From NCBI GenBank assembly GCA_030647435.1, contig JAUSJX010000054.1:1-64000 (forward strand): a DNA stretch of 64,000 nucleotides, given 5' to 3'. Within the stretch, counting starts at the first letter, position 1, and the number at the start of each line of letters is the position of its first letter. Source of the DNA: Candidatus Rokuibacteriota bacterium. GTDB taxonomy: Bacteria; Methylomirabilota; Methylomirabilia; Rokubacteriales; CSP1-6. Position numbers and translations under genes: made by a program. Positions 13,976 through 23,318 of the stretch are shown here, piece by piece. Under the pieces are notes generated by a model, which saw nothing but the letters and a program-made list of their open reading frames with translations, had not been told where the DNA came from and searched no databases.

Positions 13976-15253
13976 CTACTTCCTGTCTTTCCAGGGCGTC
14001 AGGGGATACACGACGTCGGCGGCGGCCAGCTCGAAGGGGTAGATGGTGGCGTATTTCCCCTTCTGGACCTGCTGGAGGATGGCGCGCACACCGGTGTTCT
14101 GGCCCTTCTCGTCGAACTTGACGCCGCTCCAGGGCATGATGAGCTGCTCGGGCGGCATGTTGGTGGCCGCGAGCGCCTTGCGGATCTCCTCGGGGTTGAC
14201 GCTCTTGGCGCGGTTGATGGCGTCGGCCAGCACGATGAAGCCGGTGAAGGCCCGCGCGGGCACGTCGGAGATGTCGCGGCCGCCCGGGTTGTCCTTCAGC
14301 TTCTTGAACAGCTCGTTGATCGGCTTGATCATGGGCTTCTTGTCCGCCATGTCGAGCGCGAAGGGCGCGCGCGTGATGTGGCCCTCGGCGTCCTTTCCCA
14401 TCTCGGTGAGGAAGCTCGGGTCGGTCCAGCCCGCGTTCTGGGCCATCAGCATCTTGGGGTTGTAGTCCAGGTTCTTCGCCGTCTTGACGAAGATGAAGGC
14501 GTCCGAGGTATAAGAGGTCGGCAGGAAGACGTCCGGATTGGCCGCCTTGAGCTTGCCCACCTCGGCGTCGAGACTCGTGGTCTTGGCGCGGTAGGCCATC
14601 TTGATCACCACCTCGTAGCCGTACTTCTTCGCGAGCTCCTCCTGTACCTTGGCCGAGTCCACGCCGAAGAGGGTGTCCTCGTGCATGATGCCCAAGGTCT
14701 TGATCTTCACCCCGCGACGCTTCTCCAGGTCCTTCATGAAGTCGAACATCGCCACGCTGAAGTGCCCGTCGTGGGGCGAAGTGCGGAAGAACCACTTGAA
14801 GCCGCGCTCGGTGAGTCCGGGGGAGGAGGACTCGGCGTTCAAATAGGGCATGCCGTAGCGCTCGGCCACCTGGCTCGCCGTGGCGGTGACGCTCGAGAAG
14901 TAGGCGCCGTAGAGCGCGTGGACCTTCTCCTGGGTGATGAGGCGCTCGGCCTCGGCCTGGCCCACGTCGGGCTTGCCCTGGTGGTCCACGATCACGAGAC
15001 GGATCTTGGCGCCGCCCAGCCCGGGCAGGCCGGCGGTCTTGCCCAGGGGCAGGTTCAGGGTGGAACCGCCGTTGTTGATGATCTCGACGGCCATCTTGAC
15101 GGCGTTGACGGAGTCGATGCCCACCTGGGCCACGGGACCCGACAGCGGGTAGAGGATTCCGATCACGACTTCCTTGGGGGCTTGGGCCTGCGCGGGTGCC
15201 CACGGCGAGAGCGCCACGAGGGCCAGGGAGAGCAGTCCGATCGCACGTCGCAT
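13976..15253 (-). CDS. livK: Branched-chain amino-acid ABC transporter substrate-binding protein (system 1)
   Basis: A 425-residue periplasmic binding protein of the Leu/Ile/Val-binding family. A signal peptide is clear (residues 1-23, MRRAIGLLSLALVAL core, cleavage near AQA). The mature part begins with VVIGILYPLSGPVAQVG, the typical first strand and ligand loop of this family. A textbook AGGAGG site precedes the ATG. It is first in the livK-livH-livM-livG-livF order, separated from livH by copy B of the repeat. The ligand cannot be read from sequence; in this family it ranges over branched amino acids, amides, urea and aromatic acids. Confidence 0.92.
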   Translation of the reverse strand: MRRAIGLLSLALVALSPWAPAQAQAPKEVVIGILYPLSGPVAQVGIDSVNAVKMAVEIINNGGSTLNLPLGKTAGLPGLGGAKIRLVIVDHQGKPDVGQAEAERLITQEKVHALYGAYFSSVTATASQVAERYGMPYLNAESSSPGLTERGFKWFFRTSPHDGHFSVAMFDFMKDLEKRRGVKIKTLGIMHEDTLFGVDSAKVQEELAKKYGYEVVIKMAYRAKTTSLDAEVGKLKAANPDVFLPTSYTSDAFIFVKTAKNLDYNPKMLMAQNAGWTDPSFLTEMGKDAEGHITRAPFALDMADKKPMIKPINELFKKLKDNPGGRDISDVPARAFTGFIVLADAINRAKSVNPEEIRKALAATNMPPEQLIMPWSGVKFDEKGQNTGVRAILQQVQKGKYATIYPFELAAADVVYPLTPWKDRK

Positions 15254-15421
15254 ACGGGATCCTCCTCTACGGCTTGATGAATATTACAGGTCGGCAGTGA
15301 CCGTCCTATTGGCCCGGGAGTCTAGCACAGTCGCGGCGGGGGCGGGCGCTGTCGGGTGACGTAGCCTCCGCAGGGCGAGGGGCGAAGTGTATGCATCAGC
15401 GGACATTGACGGGCGGCGTCG

Positions 15422-16021
15422 ATGGGGTTTAGCCTGAACGAGATGGATGCGATTCCGGTTCCGACCAAGCGCTGGGCGCGGGTGGAATACGAGCGCCTCG
15501 TGGATCGGGCTGTCTTCCAGCCCGGCGACCGCGTCGAGCTCGTCGGCGGTCAGCTGGTCGTGCGGGAACCGCAGGGGAGCCCGCACGCGGTAGCCGTTCA
15601 GCTCGCTGAAGACGCTTTACGGGTGGCGTTTGGACCCGGTTGGGTGGTGCGGGTGCAGATGCCGGTGGCGCTCGACGACGAGTCAGAGCCCGAGCCCGAC
15701 GTGGCCGTCTGCGCCGGGAGCCCGCGCGACTACCTGGCCGGTCATCCCTCCCGGCCCGTCCTCCTCGTCGAGGTGGCTGAGGCCAGCCTGGCCTTCGACC
15801 GGGAGCACAAGGGCAGCCTCTACGCCCGGGCGCATGTGCCCGACTACTGGATCGTGAACCTCGTGGACCACGTGCTCGAGGTCCACCGCGACCCCGCGCC
15901 CTCCGCCGACGCTCCGTACGGGTGGCGTTTCAGCACTCGGCGAAGCCTCGGCGCGACCGACACCGTCTCGCCGCTGGCCGTCCCTCGAGCCCGCATCCCC
16001 ATCGCTGATCTGCTGCCCTAG
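15422..16021 (+). CDS. Uma2-family (DUF820) putative restriction-fold nuclease
   Basis: A 199-residue protein of the Uma2/DUF820 family, common in cyanobacteria and many soil bacteria, with a PD-(D/E)xK nuclease fold but no settled function. The marks are EYERLVDRAVFQPGDRVELVGGQLV at the N-terminus, the acidic EPEPDVAVC (about residue 90-98), and VEVAEASLAFDREHKGSLYARAHVPDYWIVNL, which carries the E and K of the fold. The start could be ATG 15422 or the in-frame ATG at 15443. It stands alone beside mobile-element debris, fitting its usual accessory status. The 168 bases before it hold no feature I can support. Confidence 0.8.
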   Translation: MGFSLNEMDAIPVPTKRWARVEYERLVDRAVFQPGDRVELVGGQLVVREPQGSPHAVAVQLAEDALRVAFGPGWVVRVQMPVALDDESEPEPDVAVCAGSPRDYLAGHPSRPVLLVEVAEASLAFDREHKGSLYARAHVPDYWIVNLVDHVLEVHRDPAPSADAPYGWRFSTRRSLGATDTVSPLAVPRARIPIADLLP

Positions 16022-16081
16022 CGGAGAGCGCTTCTCGGCGCGCCAATGCAGCCCGCCGCGCGCCTGCCCTATGCTCCTCTC

Positions 16082-16323
16082 ATGCTTCTCCGCTCGGTGG
16101 GTCTCTCCTGGTCTCGCGTCACGGCGGGCCTCCAGTGCCACCAGCGGCTCTGCTGGACCGTGGACGAGCCCACCGCGCCGGACCTCCAGCCGGACGAGGC
16201 CCGGCCGGCCCTGTTCGACGAAGGCACCCAGGTCGGCGAGGCGGCGCGCACCTATGTGCCAGGCGGCGTGCTGATCGATCTGCCGTACAAGGCCTATGCC
16301 GAACGCATTGCGGAGCGTAGATA
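16082..16323 (+). pseudogene. Truncated DUF2779-like gene (N-terminal part only)
   Basis: About 80 codons resemble the start of DUF2779-type proteins: SRVTAGLQCHQRLCW with its conserved Cys, then FDEGTQVGEAAR and VPGGVLIDLPY. The frame stops at the left end of the IS element. When the IS and the TA duplication are removed in silico the frame still ends at once in TAA, so the gene was already cut short before the IS arrived. No continuation is visible downstream of the IS. Confidence 0.6.
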
Positions 16324-17427
16324 TTGACTCTCGCATAACTAATGGATATCCATTGGAGACTTTGCTATCCTATGGGGCATGAGACCCCCAGGAACCCCCG
16401 AGCAGCTCCAGACGCGAAGGGTGCGCGCCGTCGCCCTGCTTCAGTCCGGCAAGACCTATCAATCAATCGCCGCGACCCTGAACGCGTCAATCAGTTCGGT
16501 GGTGCGCTGGGCGCAAGTGCATCGCAAGGGTGGCGTGAAAGCGCTCCGGCCCAAGCCTGCGCCTGGGCGTCCGCCGATGCTGACACCGCGACAGAAGCGC
16601 CGCTTGTTGCAGTTGCTGGTACAGGGGCCCTTGTCCGAAGGATATGCGACAGACCTGTGGACCCTGCCGCGCATCGCCACGCTGATCCGGAAACATTTCG
16701 GGACACGCTATCATCCAGGCCATGTGTGGCGGGTGATGCGGGGCTTGGGCTGGACGTGTCAGAAGCCGGAGCGGCGGGCGCTGCAACGGGACGAGAACGC
16801 CATCGCGCGCTGGAAGACACAGGCGTGGCCGCGGATAAAAAAAAGCCCAAAGACTTGGGGCCCATCTCGTCTTCCTCGACGAAAGCGGCTTCCTCCTCAT
16901 CCCTAACGTCCGCAAGACCTGGGCGCCGATCGGACAGACCCCGGTGTTCACACACAGCTATCGACGGGATCGCATATCCGTCATCTCCAGTATCACCGTG
17001 TCCCCATCCGGGCGGCATCTCGGGCTGTCCTGTCGTTTCCACGCGATCAACATCACCGGCGTGGAGGTTATCAGGTTCTTGCGCCACCTTCTCCGGCATC
17101 TGCGTGGACCGGTGGTGCTCCTGTGGGACGGCGGCACCATCCACAAGCGCGTCATCGTCGAACACTTCCTGCGCAAGCACACACGGCTTCACGTCTATCG
17201 GTTCCCGTCCTACGCCCCGGAACTCAACCCGGACGAGTTTGTCTGGACCAAGGCCAAGCACGCGCTCTCCAATGGTGCGCCGCACGACCTCCCCCAGCTT
17301 GGGACGCAGCTGCGCCGTTCTATCCACCGCATTCGCGGGTCCCAGCGATTGCTGTGGTCCTGCATCCACGCGTCCGATCTGCCGTGGCCACGCGCCTAGA
17401 GATATCCATTCTTTATGCGAGAGTCAA
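16324..17427 (+). mobile_element. IS630-family insertion sequence
   Basis: A 1,104-bp element with 27-bp terminal inverted repeats (16324-16350 and 17401-17427, 25 of 27 matching) flanked by TA on both sides (16322-16323 and 17428-17429), as expected for IS630/Tc1-type target duplication. It encodes one transposase split by a frameshift. The insertion point sits in the loop of an older palindrome, CGGAGCGTAG ... CTACGCTCCG. Both ends are intact. Confidence 0.9.
16379..17399 (+). pseudogene. IS630-family transposase, frameshifted at a poly-A tract
   Basis: The first part (16379 to about 16845) encodes a helix-turn-helix region with SGKTYQSIAATLNASISSVVRW. The second part, in another frame, carries the DDE catalytic triad: FLDESGF, LLWDGGTIH and the Glu of ELNPDEFVW. 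The join is a run of eight A (GGATAAAAAAAAGCCC). Restoring one continuous frame needs a +1 (or -2) shift there, equal to one A too many. IS630-type elements often use A-run slippage, so this may be programmed recoding, decay or a sequence error. All three catalytic residues are intact. Confidence 0.85.
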
Positions 17428-17429
17428 TA

Positions 17430-17908
17430 ATGTTGCCTACGCTCCGCTCATTCCTCGGCCGCCGTCACCGGCGCCTTCCATACCGCATCCGGGGTAGTCA
17501 TCCCTGGCCCCCTCGTAGGTGCCTGTGACGCCTGCCGCCCTTGTCGCTGAATCAGCTCCACCGTACGTGCGATCAAACGGCACAGGCCCGAGTGCTCGCG
17601 GGCGCAAACACGACGCGTCGGCTTCGGAGCGTAGATAACATAAAGCCCGTTCTCGGTCATGACCCGCCTCCCCCGAGGGTCTTCCCGCGGGGTCAGCCGT
17701 GTCACAGCGCGGATAAACCCCCTCCCAGCCCGCGCCGAACCTGCCAGAGCAAGGATCACAGGTCAAATCAGGGCCTTGAACCAGAAGGTGGGGGCCCTCC
17801 ACGAGACCATCAGGCAACAGCCGGGCGGCCGAGGGGGGGGGGAGGATCTTCTGAATGACGACGTGGCCGTCGATCGTGGCGATCAGCTGCAATCGCCCGG
17901 CCCGCGTT
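17430..17908. other. Degenerate stretch with possible mobile-element remnants
   Basis: No intact gene is evident. On the minus strand near 17892-17840 a short piece reads LIATIDGHVVIQKIL, which resembles the C-terminus of IS91-like transposases; it then dissolves at a G10 tract (17833-17842). A further minus-strand piece near 17640-17660 (ENGLYVIYAP) has a diverged relative near 44500-44530 (DNGLYVGYAH). The GGAGCGTAGATAA motif around 17628 repeats the pre-insertion target of the IS. I read this as accumulated mobile-element debris. Confidence 0.4.
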
Positions 17909-19504
17909 CTATCCGGTGACGTAGCCCTCGAGCAAGTCGCGGGCGCGGAGCGCGGGATCGCGCTCGGCGGGCGGGCCGTAGCCGCCGCCGCCCGGCATCA
18001 GGATCTCGATGAGATCGCCCGGCCTGAGCGTCTGCTCGGCCTTGGGGTTCGCGGGCGCTTTCCCGTTGATGAGCACCTGTCCCGTGGCGCCGGGCAGGCC
18101 GCCGAAGAAGCCTTGCGCGGGGACGGTCGTCCGGTCGCAGAGGACGGAGCAGGTCGCGGGCTCGTCGGAGAGCACGCGGAAGGCCAGCGCCTGGCCCAGC
18201 CCCCCGCGGAAGCGCCCGTCGCCGCCCGAGCCGTCGCGGAGCGCCTTCCGCTCGACCAGGAGCGGCGCCAAGGTCTCCACGACCTCGACGGGCGTGCCGA
18301 GGACTCCGGAGGGGAAGGCGGTGGCGCTGAGCCCGTCTTTCGTCGGCCGCGCCCCCGTGCCGCCTGAGCCGAAGAAGGTGTAGACGAACGGCGTTCTCGC
18401 GCGGTCCTTGCCCGAGAGCTGGATGCCCCAGATGTTGGCCGAGCCCTCGGCCATCACGCGGTCGGGCAAGGCCTGCTTGAGCGCGCCCGCCACGACGTGG
18501 GGCAGGAAGTGGCCGACGACGTGGCGCGCGGCGACGGGCGCCGGGTGCTGGACGTTCAAAATGCTGCCCTCGGGCGCCGTGATCCTGAGCACGCGGAAGG
18601 CGCCCTCGTTGTTCGGCACGTCGGGGCTGACGATGACCTTGACGCCGTAGGTCGTGTAGGCCTCGGTGTAGTTCATCACCACGTTGACGCCGCGGCGGCT
18701 CGCGGGCGAGGAGCCGGCGAAGTCCACCCAGAGGCTGTCGCCCGCCACCTCGCAGCGGCACCGGACGGTCAGCGGCTCGCCGAAGCCGTCGGACGTCAGC
18801 GAGTACTCGTAGCGCCCTGGCCTGAGGCGGCCGATGGCCTCGCGCATGGCCCGCTCTGTGCGGGCCACGATCTCGTCCGACAGCGGCTCGAGCCGCTCGA
18901 AGCCGAACTCCTCCATGAACTCGAGCAGGCGTAGGCCGCCGACGGCGCCGCCCGCGATCTGGGCGTGGAAGTCGCCCATGACGAGCTCGGGCACCCGCAC
19001 GTTGGCGCGGATCATGGTCTCGAGCGCGCGGTTGATCCTGCCGGCTTCGTACAGCTTCATGATCGGGATGAAGAGCCCTTCCTCGTAGACCTCGCGCGCC
19101 TCGGCGGAGAGGACGTGACCGCCGATGTCGGCCGAGTGGCAGGTCGAGGCGAAGAAGGCGACGAGGTCGCGGCCGCGGAAGACCGGGCTCGCGATCGTGA
19201 CGTCGTTGAGATGCCCCGAGGTCTTCCAGGGGTCGTTGGTGATGACCACGTCGCCGGGCTCGAAGGCCTCGACGGGGTAGGCGTCGAGGATGTGCTTCAT
19301 TGCGAGCGCCATGGAGTTGATGTGCCCGGGCGTGCCGGTGACGGCCTGCGCGACCATCCAGCCTCGCCGGTCGAACACGCCGGCCGAGAGGTCGCCCGCC
19401 TCGCGCACGATCGAGGTGAACGAGGTGCGCATGAGCGCCGCCGCCTGCTCGTTGACGACGCCGATCAGCCGGTTCCAGCAGATGTCCAGCGTGATGGGGT
19501 CCAT
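17909..19504 (-). CDS. hyuB: Hydantoinase/oxoprolinase B-type subunit (HyuB family)
   Basis: A 531-residue protein of the HyuB family, the partner subunit in ATP-dependent hydantoinases, 5-oxoprolinases and related acetone or acetophenone carboxylases. The N-terminus (DPITLDICWNRLIGVVNE), GHLNDVTIASPVFRGRD, the STCHSADIGG metal-site region and the C-terminal MPGGGGYG glycine run are all family marks. The length is usual for a stand-alone B subunit. Its ATG overlaps the hyuA stop (TGATG), so the subunits are coupled. Substrate class cannot be decided from sequence; the FAD oxidase and cyclodeaminase neighbours suggest cyclic amides or N-heterocycles derived from amino acids. Confidence 0.92.
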   Translation of the reverse strand: MDPITLDICWNRLIGVVNEQAAALMRTSFTSIVREAGDLSAGVFDRRGWMVAQAVTGTPGHINSMALAMKHILDAYPVEAFEPGDVVITNDPWKTSGHLNDVTIASPVFRGRDLVAFFASTCHSADIGGHVLSAEAREVYEEGLFIPIMKLYEAGRINRALETMIRANVRVPELVMGDFHAQIAGGAVGGLRLLEFMEEFGFERLEPLSDEIVARTERAMREAIGRLRPGRYEYSLTSDGFGEPLTVRCRCEVAGDSLWVDFAGSSPASRRGVNVVMNYTEAYTTYGVKVIVSPDVPNNEGAFRVLRITAPEGSILNVQHPAPVAARHVVGHFLPHVVAGALKQALPDRVMAEGSANIWGIQLSGKDRARTPFVYTFFGSGGTGARPTKDGLSATAFPSGVLGTPVEVVETLAPLLVERKALRDGSGGDGRFRGGLGQALAFRVLSDEPATCSVLCDRTTVPAQGFFGGLPGATGQVLINGKAPANPKAEQTLRPGDLIEILMPGGGGYGPPAERDPALRARDLLEGYVTG

Positions 19505-21618
19505 CACACCGCCTCCCCCGGTTCCATGATGAGCGTCAGCCGAGCGTCTACGCTGACGCGCGCGCCGGGGCCGACCACGGTGGTGGACTCGCGCTCCTCG
19601 ATGATGACGGGGCCGACGAACGTGGCCCCGGGCGCGAGAGCGTAGCGGTCGTAGACGGGCGTGTCCACGTAGCCTCGCGCCTCGGGGAAGTACGCCTTGC
19701 GCGTGGCCTTCGTCACGGGCTTGGCCGCCCCCGCCGCCGGAGCGCCAGGCTTGAGACCGGACACTGAGATGTCGGGCACCGGGCCCGAGACCACGACGCG
19801 CCAGTTGAGCGCCTCGATGGGGACGCCCATGGGGATCCGGCTGTAGAGCGCGCGGTACGCCGTCTCGAAGTTGGCCGTGATGGCGGCGAGGCTCGAGACC
19901 TCCAGCGCGCCCTGAGGCACCTCGACCTCGACCTCGTGCCCCTGGCCCGTGTAGTGCATCTCCGCCGTGCGGCGAATGCGCACGGACGCATCCGGCACTT
20001 CCGCGCCGCGCAGGATCCGCCGCCCCTCGGCCTCCATCTCTCCGAAGACCCGGCTGATCTGCGCCCAGTCGGCGGCGTCGAGGCGCTGGGGCGCTGTGCG
20101 CACGAAGTCGAAGGCGAGCGGCGCCGCCAGGAGCCCGTAGGCCGACATTGCTCCTGCGCCAAAAGGAATCAACACGCGCGGTACTTTCAGGATGCGCCCG
20201 ACCTGCCAGGCGTGCACCGGGCCCGCGCCGCCGAAGGCGAAGAGGGGATACGCGCGCAGGTCCTTGCCGCGCTCGATGCCGTGTACCCGCGCGGCCCCGG
20301 CCATGTTCTCGTTGACCACGCGGTGGATGCCCCAGGCCGCGTCGGTCAGGGACAAGCCCATCGGCCCGGCGATCTTCTCCTCCACGGCGCGCCGTGCCGC
20401 TTCCACGTCGAGGCGCATGCGGCCGCCGAGGAAGAAACCGGGGTCGAGGTAACCGAGGAGGAGGTCTGCGTCCGTGACCGTCGGTACCTGCCCGCCTTGG
20501 GCATAGCACGCAGGGCCAGGGTCCGCGCCCGCGCTCTCCGGCCCGACCTTGAGGAGGCCCATGCGGTCCACCCGCGCCAGCGACCCGCCCCCCGCGCCGA
20601 CCTCGATCATCTCGATACAGGGGACGCGGATGGGCAGGCCCGAGCCCTTCTTGAAGCGGTCGGCCCGCGCGACCTCGAACTCGCGCGCGAGCAGCGGCTC
20701 GCCGCCGTCGATGACGCAGGCCTTGGCCGTGGTGCCGCCCATGTCGAAGGAGAGGAGGCGCGGCTCTCCGAGCTCGCGCGCCATGCGCGCCGCGGCCAGC
20801 GCCCCCGCCGCCGGGCCAGACTCGACGAGTCGGATGGGCACGCGCTTCGCGGTCTCGGGCGTGGCGATGCCGCCGGCCGAGAGCATGATGTAGAAGTGCC
20901 CGGGGACGCCCAGGTCCTGGAGCTTGCGCTCGAGGTTGTCGAGGTACCGGGACATGAGCGGCATGACGTAGACGTTGGCGCAGGTGGTCGAGGTCCGCTC
21001 GTACTCCCGAATCTCCGGCACGACCTCAGAAGAGCAGGACACGGGCACCGCGGGCAGCAGCTCGGCACAGAGAGCACTCAGCATGCGCTCGTGGGCGGGG
21101 TTGCGGTAGGCGTGCAGGAGGCAGATCGCGACGGCCTCGACGCCGGCGTCTTTGAGCCGGGCGATGGCGGCGCGGGCGCTCGGCTCGTCCAGCGGCGTGA
21201 GCACGCTGCCGTCGGCCATGATGCGTTCTTTGACCTCCAGCCTCAGGTGGCGCGGCACCAGTGGCGCCGGCTGGTCGATGAAGAGGTCGTACATGTCGTA
21301 GCGGCCCTCGCGCCCGATCTCGACCGCGTCGCGGAAGCCCTCCGTGGTCAGGAGCCCCGTCCGGGCGCCCTTGCGTTCGATGAGCGCGTTGGTGGCGAGC
21401 GTCGTGCCGTGGATCAGCGAGCGCACGTCGGCCGCGCGGCCGCCCGCGTCGTTGAGGAGCGTGACCACGCCCTGCTCGACGGCCTGCGAAGGGTCCTTGG
21501 GGGTCGTGAGGAGCTTGTCGACCTGGACGGCGCCGGTGGCATCGTCCACCCAGACGAGGTCCGTGAAGGTGCCGCCGATGTCGACGCCGATGCGTGCGTA
21601 CCGCGCAGGGGATGTCAT
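19504..21618 (-). CDS. hyuA: Hydantoinase/oxoprolinase A-type subunit (HyuA family)
   Basis: A 704-residue HyuA-type subunit. The ATPase core of the ASKHA fold is clear: IGVDIGGTFTDLVW at the N-terminus (phosphate 1 loop), LIHGTTLATNALIERKGA, and LLSFDMGGTTAKACVIDGG in the second half. The C-terminal third is the hydantoinase domain. I start at ATG 21618 (MTSPARYARIG), 5 residues before the first strand; an upstream ATG at 21654 is possible. The enzyme couples ATP hydrolysis to opening or carboxylation of a carbonyl substrate together with HyuB, to which it is coupled by a TGATG overlap. Confidence 0.93.
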   Translation of the reverse strand: MTSPARYARIGVDIGGTFTDLVWVDDATGAVQVDKLLTTPKDPSQAVEQGVVTLLNDAGGRAADVRSLIHGTTLATNALIERKGARTGLLTTEGFRDAVEIGREGRYDMYDLFIDQPAPLVPRHLRLEVKERIMADGSVLTPLDEPSARAAIARLKDAGVEAVAICLLHAYRNPAHERMLSALCAELLPAVPVSCSSEVVPEIREYERTSTTCANVYVMPLMSRYLDNLERKLQDLGVPGHFYIMLSAGGIATPETAKRVPIRLVESGPAAGALAAARMARELGEPRLLSFDMGGTTAKACVIDGGEPLLAREFEVARADRFKKGSGLPIRVPCIEMIEVGAGGGSLARVDRMGLLKVGPESAGADPGPACYAQGGQVPTVTDADLLLGYLDPGFFLGGRMRLDVEAARRAVEEKIAGPMGLSLTDAAWGIHRVVNENMAGAARVHGIERGKDLRAYPLFAFGGAGPVHAWQVGRILKVPRVLIPFGAGAMSAYGLLAAPLAFDFVRTAPQRLDAADWAQISRVFGEMEAEGRRILRGAEVPDASVRIRRTAEMHYTGQGHEVEVEVPQGALEVSSLAAITANFETAYRALYSRIPMGVPIEALNWRVVVSGPVPDISVSGLKPGAPAAGAAKPVTKATRKAYFPEARGYVDTPVYDRYALAPGATFVGPVIIEERESTTVVGPGARVSVDARLTLIMEPGEAV

Positions 21619-21672
21619 GGCGCCAGAGTGTACACGGCGCGATGTGGCCGTCAAGGCGGCCCGCGCCGCGCG

Positions 21673-22842
21673 TCAGCCGAGGTACGAGGACACGAAAGTC
21701 CCGCCCGCCGCGCTGCCGGCAAAGCGGTCGAGGCGAAAAGGCGCCGGGCTGACCGGCGGCGCTTCGCCTACGATCAAGGCCGCCATCATCTCGCCCACCG
21801 CAGGGGCGAGCTTGAAGCCGTGGCCCGACATGCCGGCGGCGATGAAGAAACCTTTCACCGCCGACTCGTCGAGAATGGGCATCCAGTCCGGCGTGATGTC
21901 GAAGGCGCCGGCCCAGCCGCGGGCGTAGCGGGCGGTGCCGAGGGCGGGCAGCGCACGGCTCGTGCGCTCGAGCACCGCCTCCGCCTCCTCGAAGCTCGGC
22001 TCGGCGCCGAGCAGCTCCGGATCCATCGGGTGCTGCGTCTCGTCGTCGGTGAGCGAGCCCGTCAGCGTGAGCCCGCCCGTCTCGGGCTTCACGTAGCTGC
22101 CGCCGTGGAGGTCGAGGTAGACCATGTGGGACCGGCCGAAGCCGGTATCACGCTCAAGGACGAAGACCGGATGCCTGCCGATGACGATCGGCAGCTCGAC
22201 CCCTGCGAGGCGGCCCAGAGCGGGGGACCAGAGCCCGGCGGCATTCACGACGACGGGAGCGGCGATCTCCTCGCCGGAGGCCGTCACGACGCCCGTGACA
22301 CTGCCGCGCGCCTGGCGGATCGCCGTCACCTCTACGCCCTGCTCGATGGCCACGCCCCGCTTGCGCGCCGCATCGGCATAGCCTGTGGTGACGGCAGAGG
22401 GGTCGCCATAGCCTGAGCCGGGCTCGTAGAGCACGGCGCCGAGCCCGGCAGCATCGATGCGCGGCTCGACGCGGCCAAGGTCGCGCGGCTCGAGAATCTC
22501 GGCGCTGACACCGAGAGCGCGTTGAAGCGCCAAGGTCTTCTCGAGGGCGGGGCGCATGGCGGAGGCGACGCCGATCAGCACACCGCTGCGGACAAAGCCC
22601 GACTCTCCGCCCACCGACTCGCCGAAGCGCTCGAAGACGGCGAGCGACCGCAGGACCATCTGCGTCGTCTCAGGCGTGGGGTAGAGCTGGCGGATGATGC
22701 CGACCGAGCGGCCGGTGCCTCCCGAGCCGAGAAAGCGGCGCTCCAGCACCAGGACGCGCTTGACGCCGGCTCCCGCGAGCTGGAAGGCGAGCGAGCAGCC
22801 GGTGACGCCGCCGCCGACGATGACGGCGTCGGCGGTCCTCAT
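21673..22842 (-). CDS. FAD-dependent amine/amino-acid oxidoreductase (DAO family)
   Basis: A 389-residue flavoprotein of the DAO superfamily, closest in feel to sarcosine or dimethylglycine oxidase beta-like enzymes. The Rossmann FAD motif GGGVTG is at 10-15; SGGTGRSVGIIRQLY follows, a family mark near the flavin; VVVNAAGLWSPALG and the C-terminal GWAGAFDITPDWMPILD and AGMSGHGFKLAPAVGE complete the FAD-binding pattern. It probably oxidises a secondary amine or imino acid. The start overlaps the stop of the MOSC gene (ATGA), and it lies between transporter-linked genes and hyuAB, so a role in degrading the imported compound is likely. Confidence 0.88.
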   Translation of the reverse strand: MRTADAVIVGGGVTGCSLAFQLAGAGVKRVLVLERRFLGSGGTGRSVGIIRQLYPTPETTQMVLRSLAVFERFGESVGGESGFVRSGVLIGVASAMRPALEKTLALQRALGVSAEILEPRDLGRVEPRIDAAGLGAVLYEPGSGYGDPSAVTTGYADAARKRGVAIEQGVEVTAIRQARGSVTGVVTASGEEIAAPVVVNAAGLWSPALGRLAGVELPIVIGRHPVFVLERDTGFGRSHMVYLDLHGGSYVKPETGGLTLTGSLTDDETQHPMDPELLGAEPSFEEAEAVLERTSRALPALGTARYARGWAGAFDITPDWMPILDESAVKGFFIAAGMSGHGFKLAPAVGEMMAALIVGEAPPVSPAPFRLDRFAGSAAGGTFVSSYLG

Positions 22843-23318
22843 GCTGGTGCTAGGTTGACGAGCCGGACCGTATCGCCCTGGCTGATGCTGCCCGTCCTGA
22901 GCACGCGGGCGTAGACGCGGCTCGAGCCCTGGTGGTGCTTCTGGGAAACGCGCGAGAAGTCACCGTTGGCGAAGTTCTTCTTGATGTTGAAGCACGGGGA
23001 GGTATAGCGGGTCACCTCGATCAGGACGCCCGCGCCCAGCTCGAGGCGCACGCCCGGTGTCACGCACTCCCAATCGAGGCCCTCGACGGTCAGGTTCTCG
23101 CCGATGGCGCCGGGAGAGACGTCGTGTCCTTCGGCCTGGAGGACGCGGATCTGCTCGAGCGCAAACAGGCAGAGCGCGCGCTCGGGACCGCCGTGGTGCT
23201 CCATGTCGCGGTGCTGGTCGCCCTCGAGCCCCAGCTCCGTTACTCGCGCCGCCGCGACCCGGAGCTTGGGGACTCCGCCAAGCGAGACGCTGATCTGAAC
23301 GATGCGGCCGTGCGCCAC
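22839..23318 (-). CDS. MOSC domain protein
   Basis: A 159-residue stand-alone MOSC domain, the fold that ends molybdenum-cofactor sulfurases and carries YiiM/YuaD-type proteins. Marks: GLEGDQHRDMEHHGGPERALCLF, GAIGENLTVEGLDW, and the Cys in YTSPCFNIKKNF that is the probable sulfur-handling residue. Such proteins reduce or sulfurate molybdenum-cofactor enzymes or N-hydroxylated substrates; no molybdoenzyme gene is adjacent, so its partner is unknown. It is coupled on both sides by 1- to 4-base overlaps, which argues for a real role in the surrounding pathway. Confidence 0.88.
   Translation of the reverse strand: MAHGRIVQISVSLGGVPKLRVAAARVTELGLEGDQHRDMEHHGGPERALCLFALEQIRVLQAEGHDVSPGAIGENLTVEGLDWECVTPGVRLELGAGVLIEVTRYTSPCFNIKKNFANGDFSRVSQKHHQGSSRVYARVLRTGSISQGDTVRLVNLAPA

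Noticed and set aside
19936-22416. A long plus-strand open frame opposite hyuA and the FAD oxidase
   Set aside because: It is the mirror of conserved coding sequence with no family resemblance.
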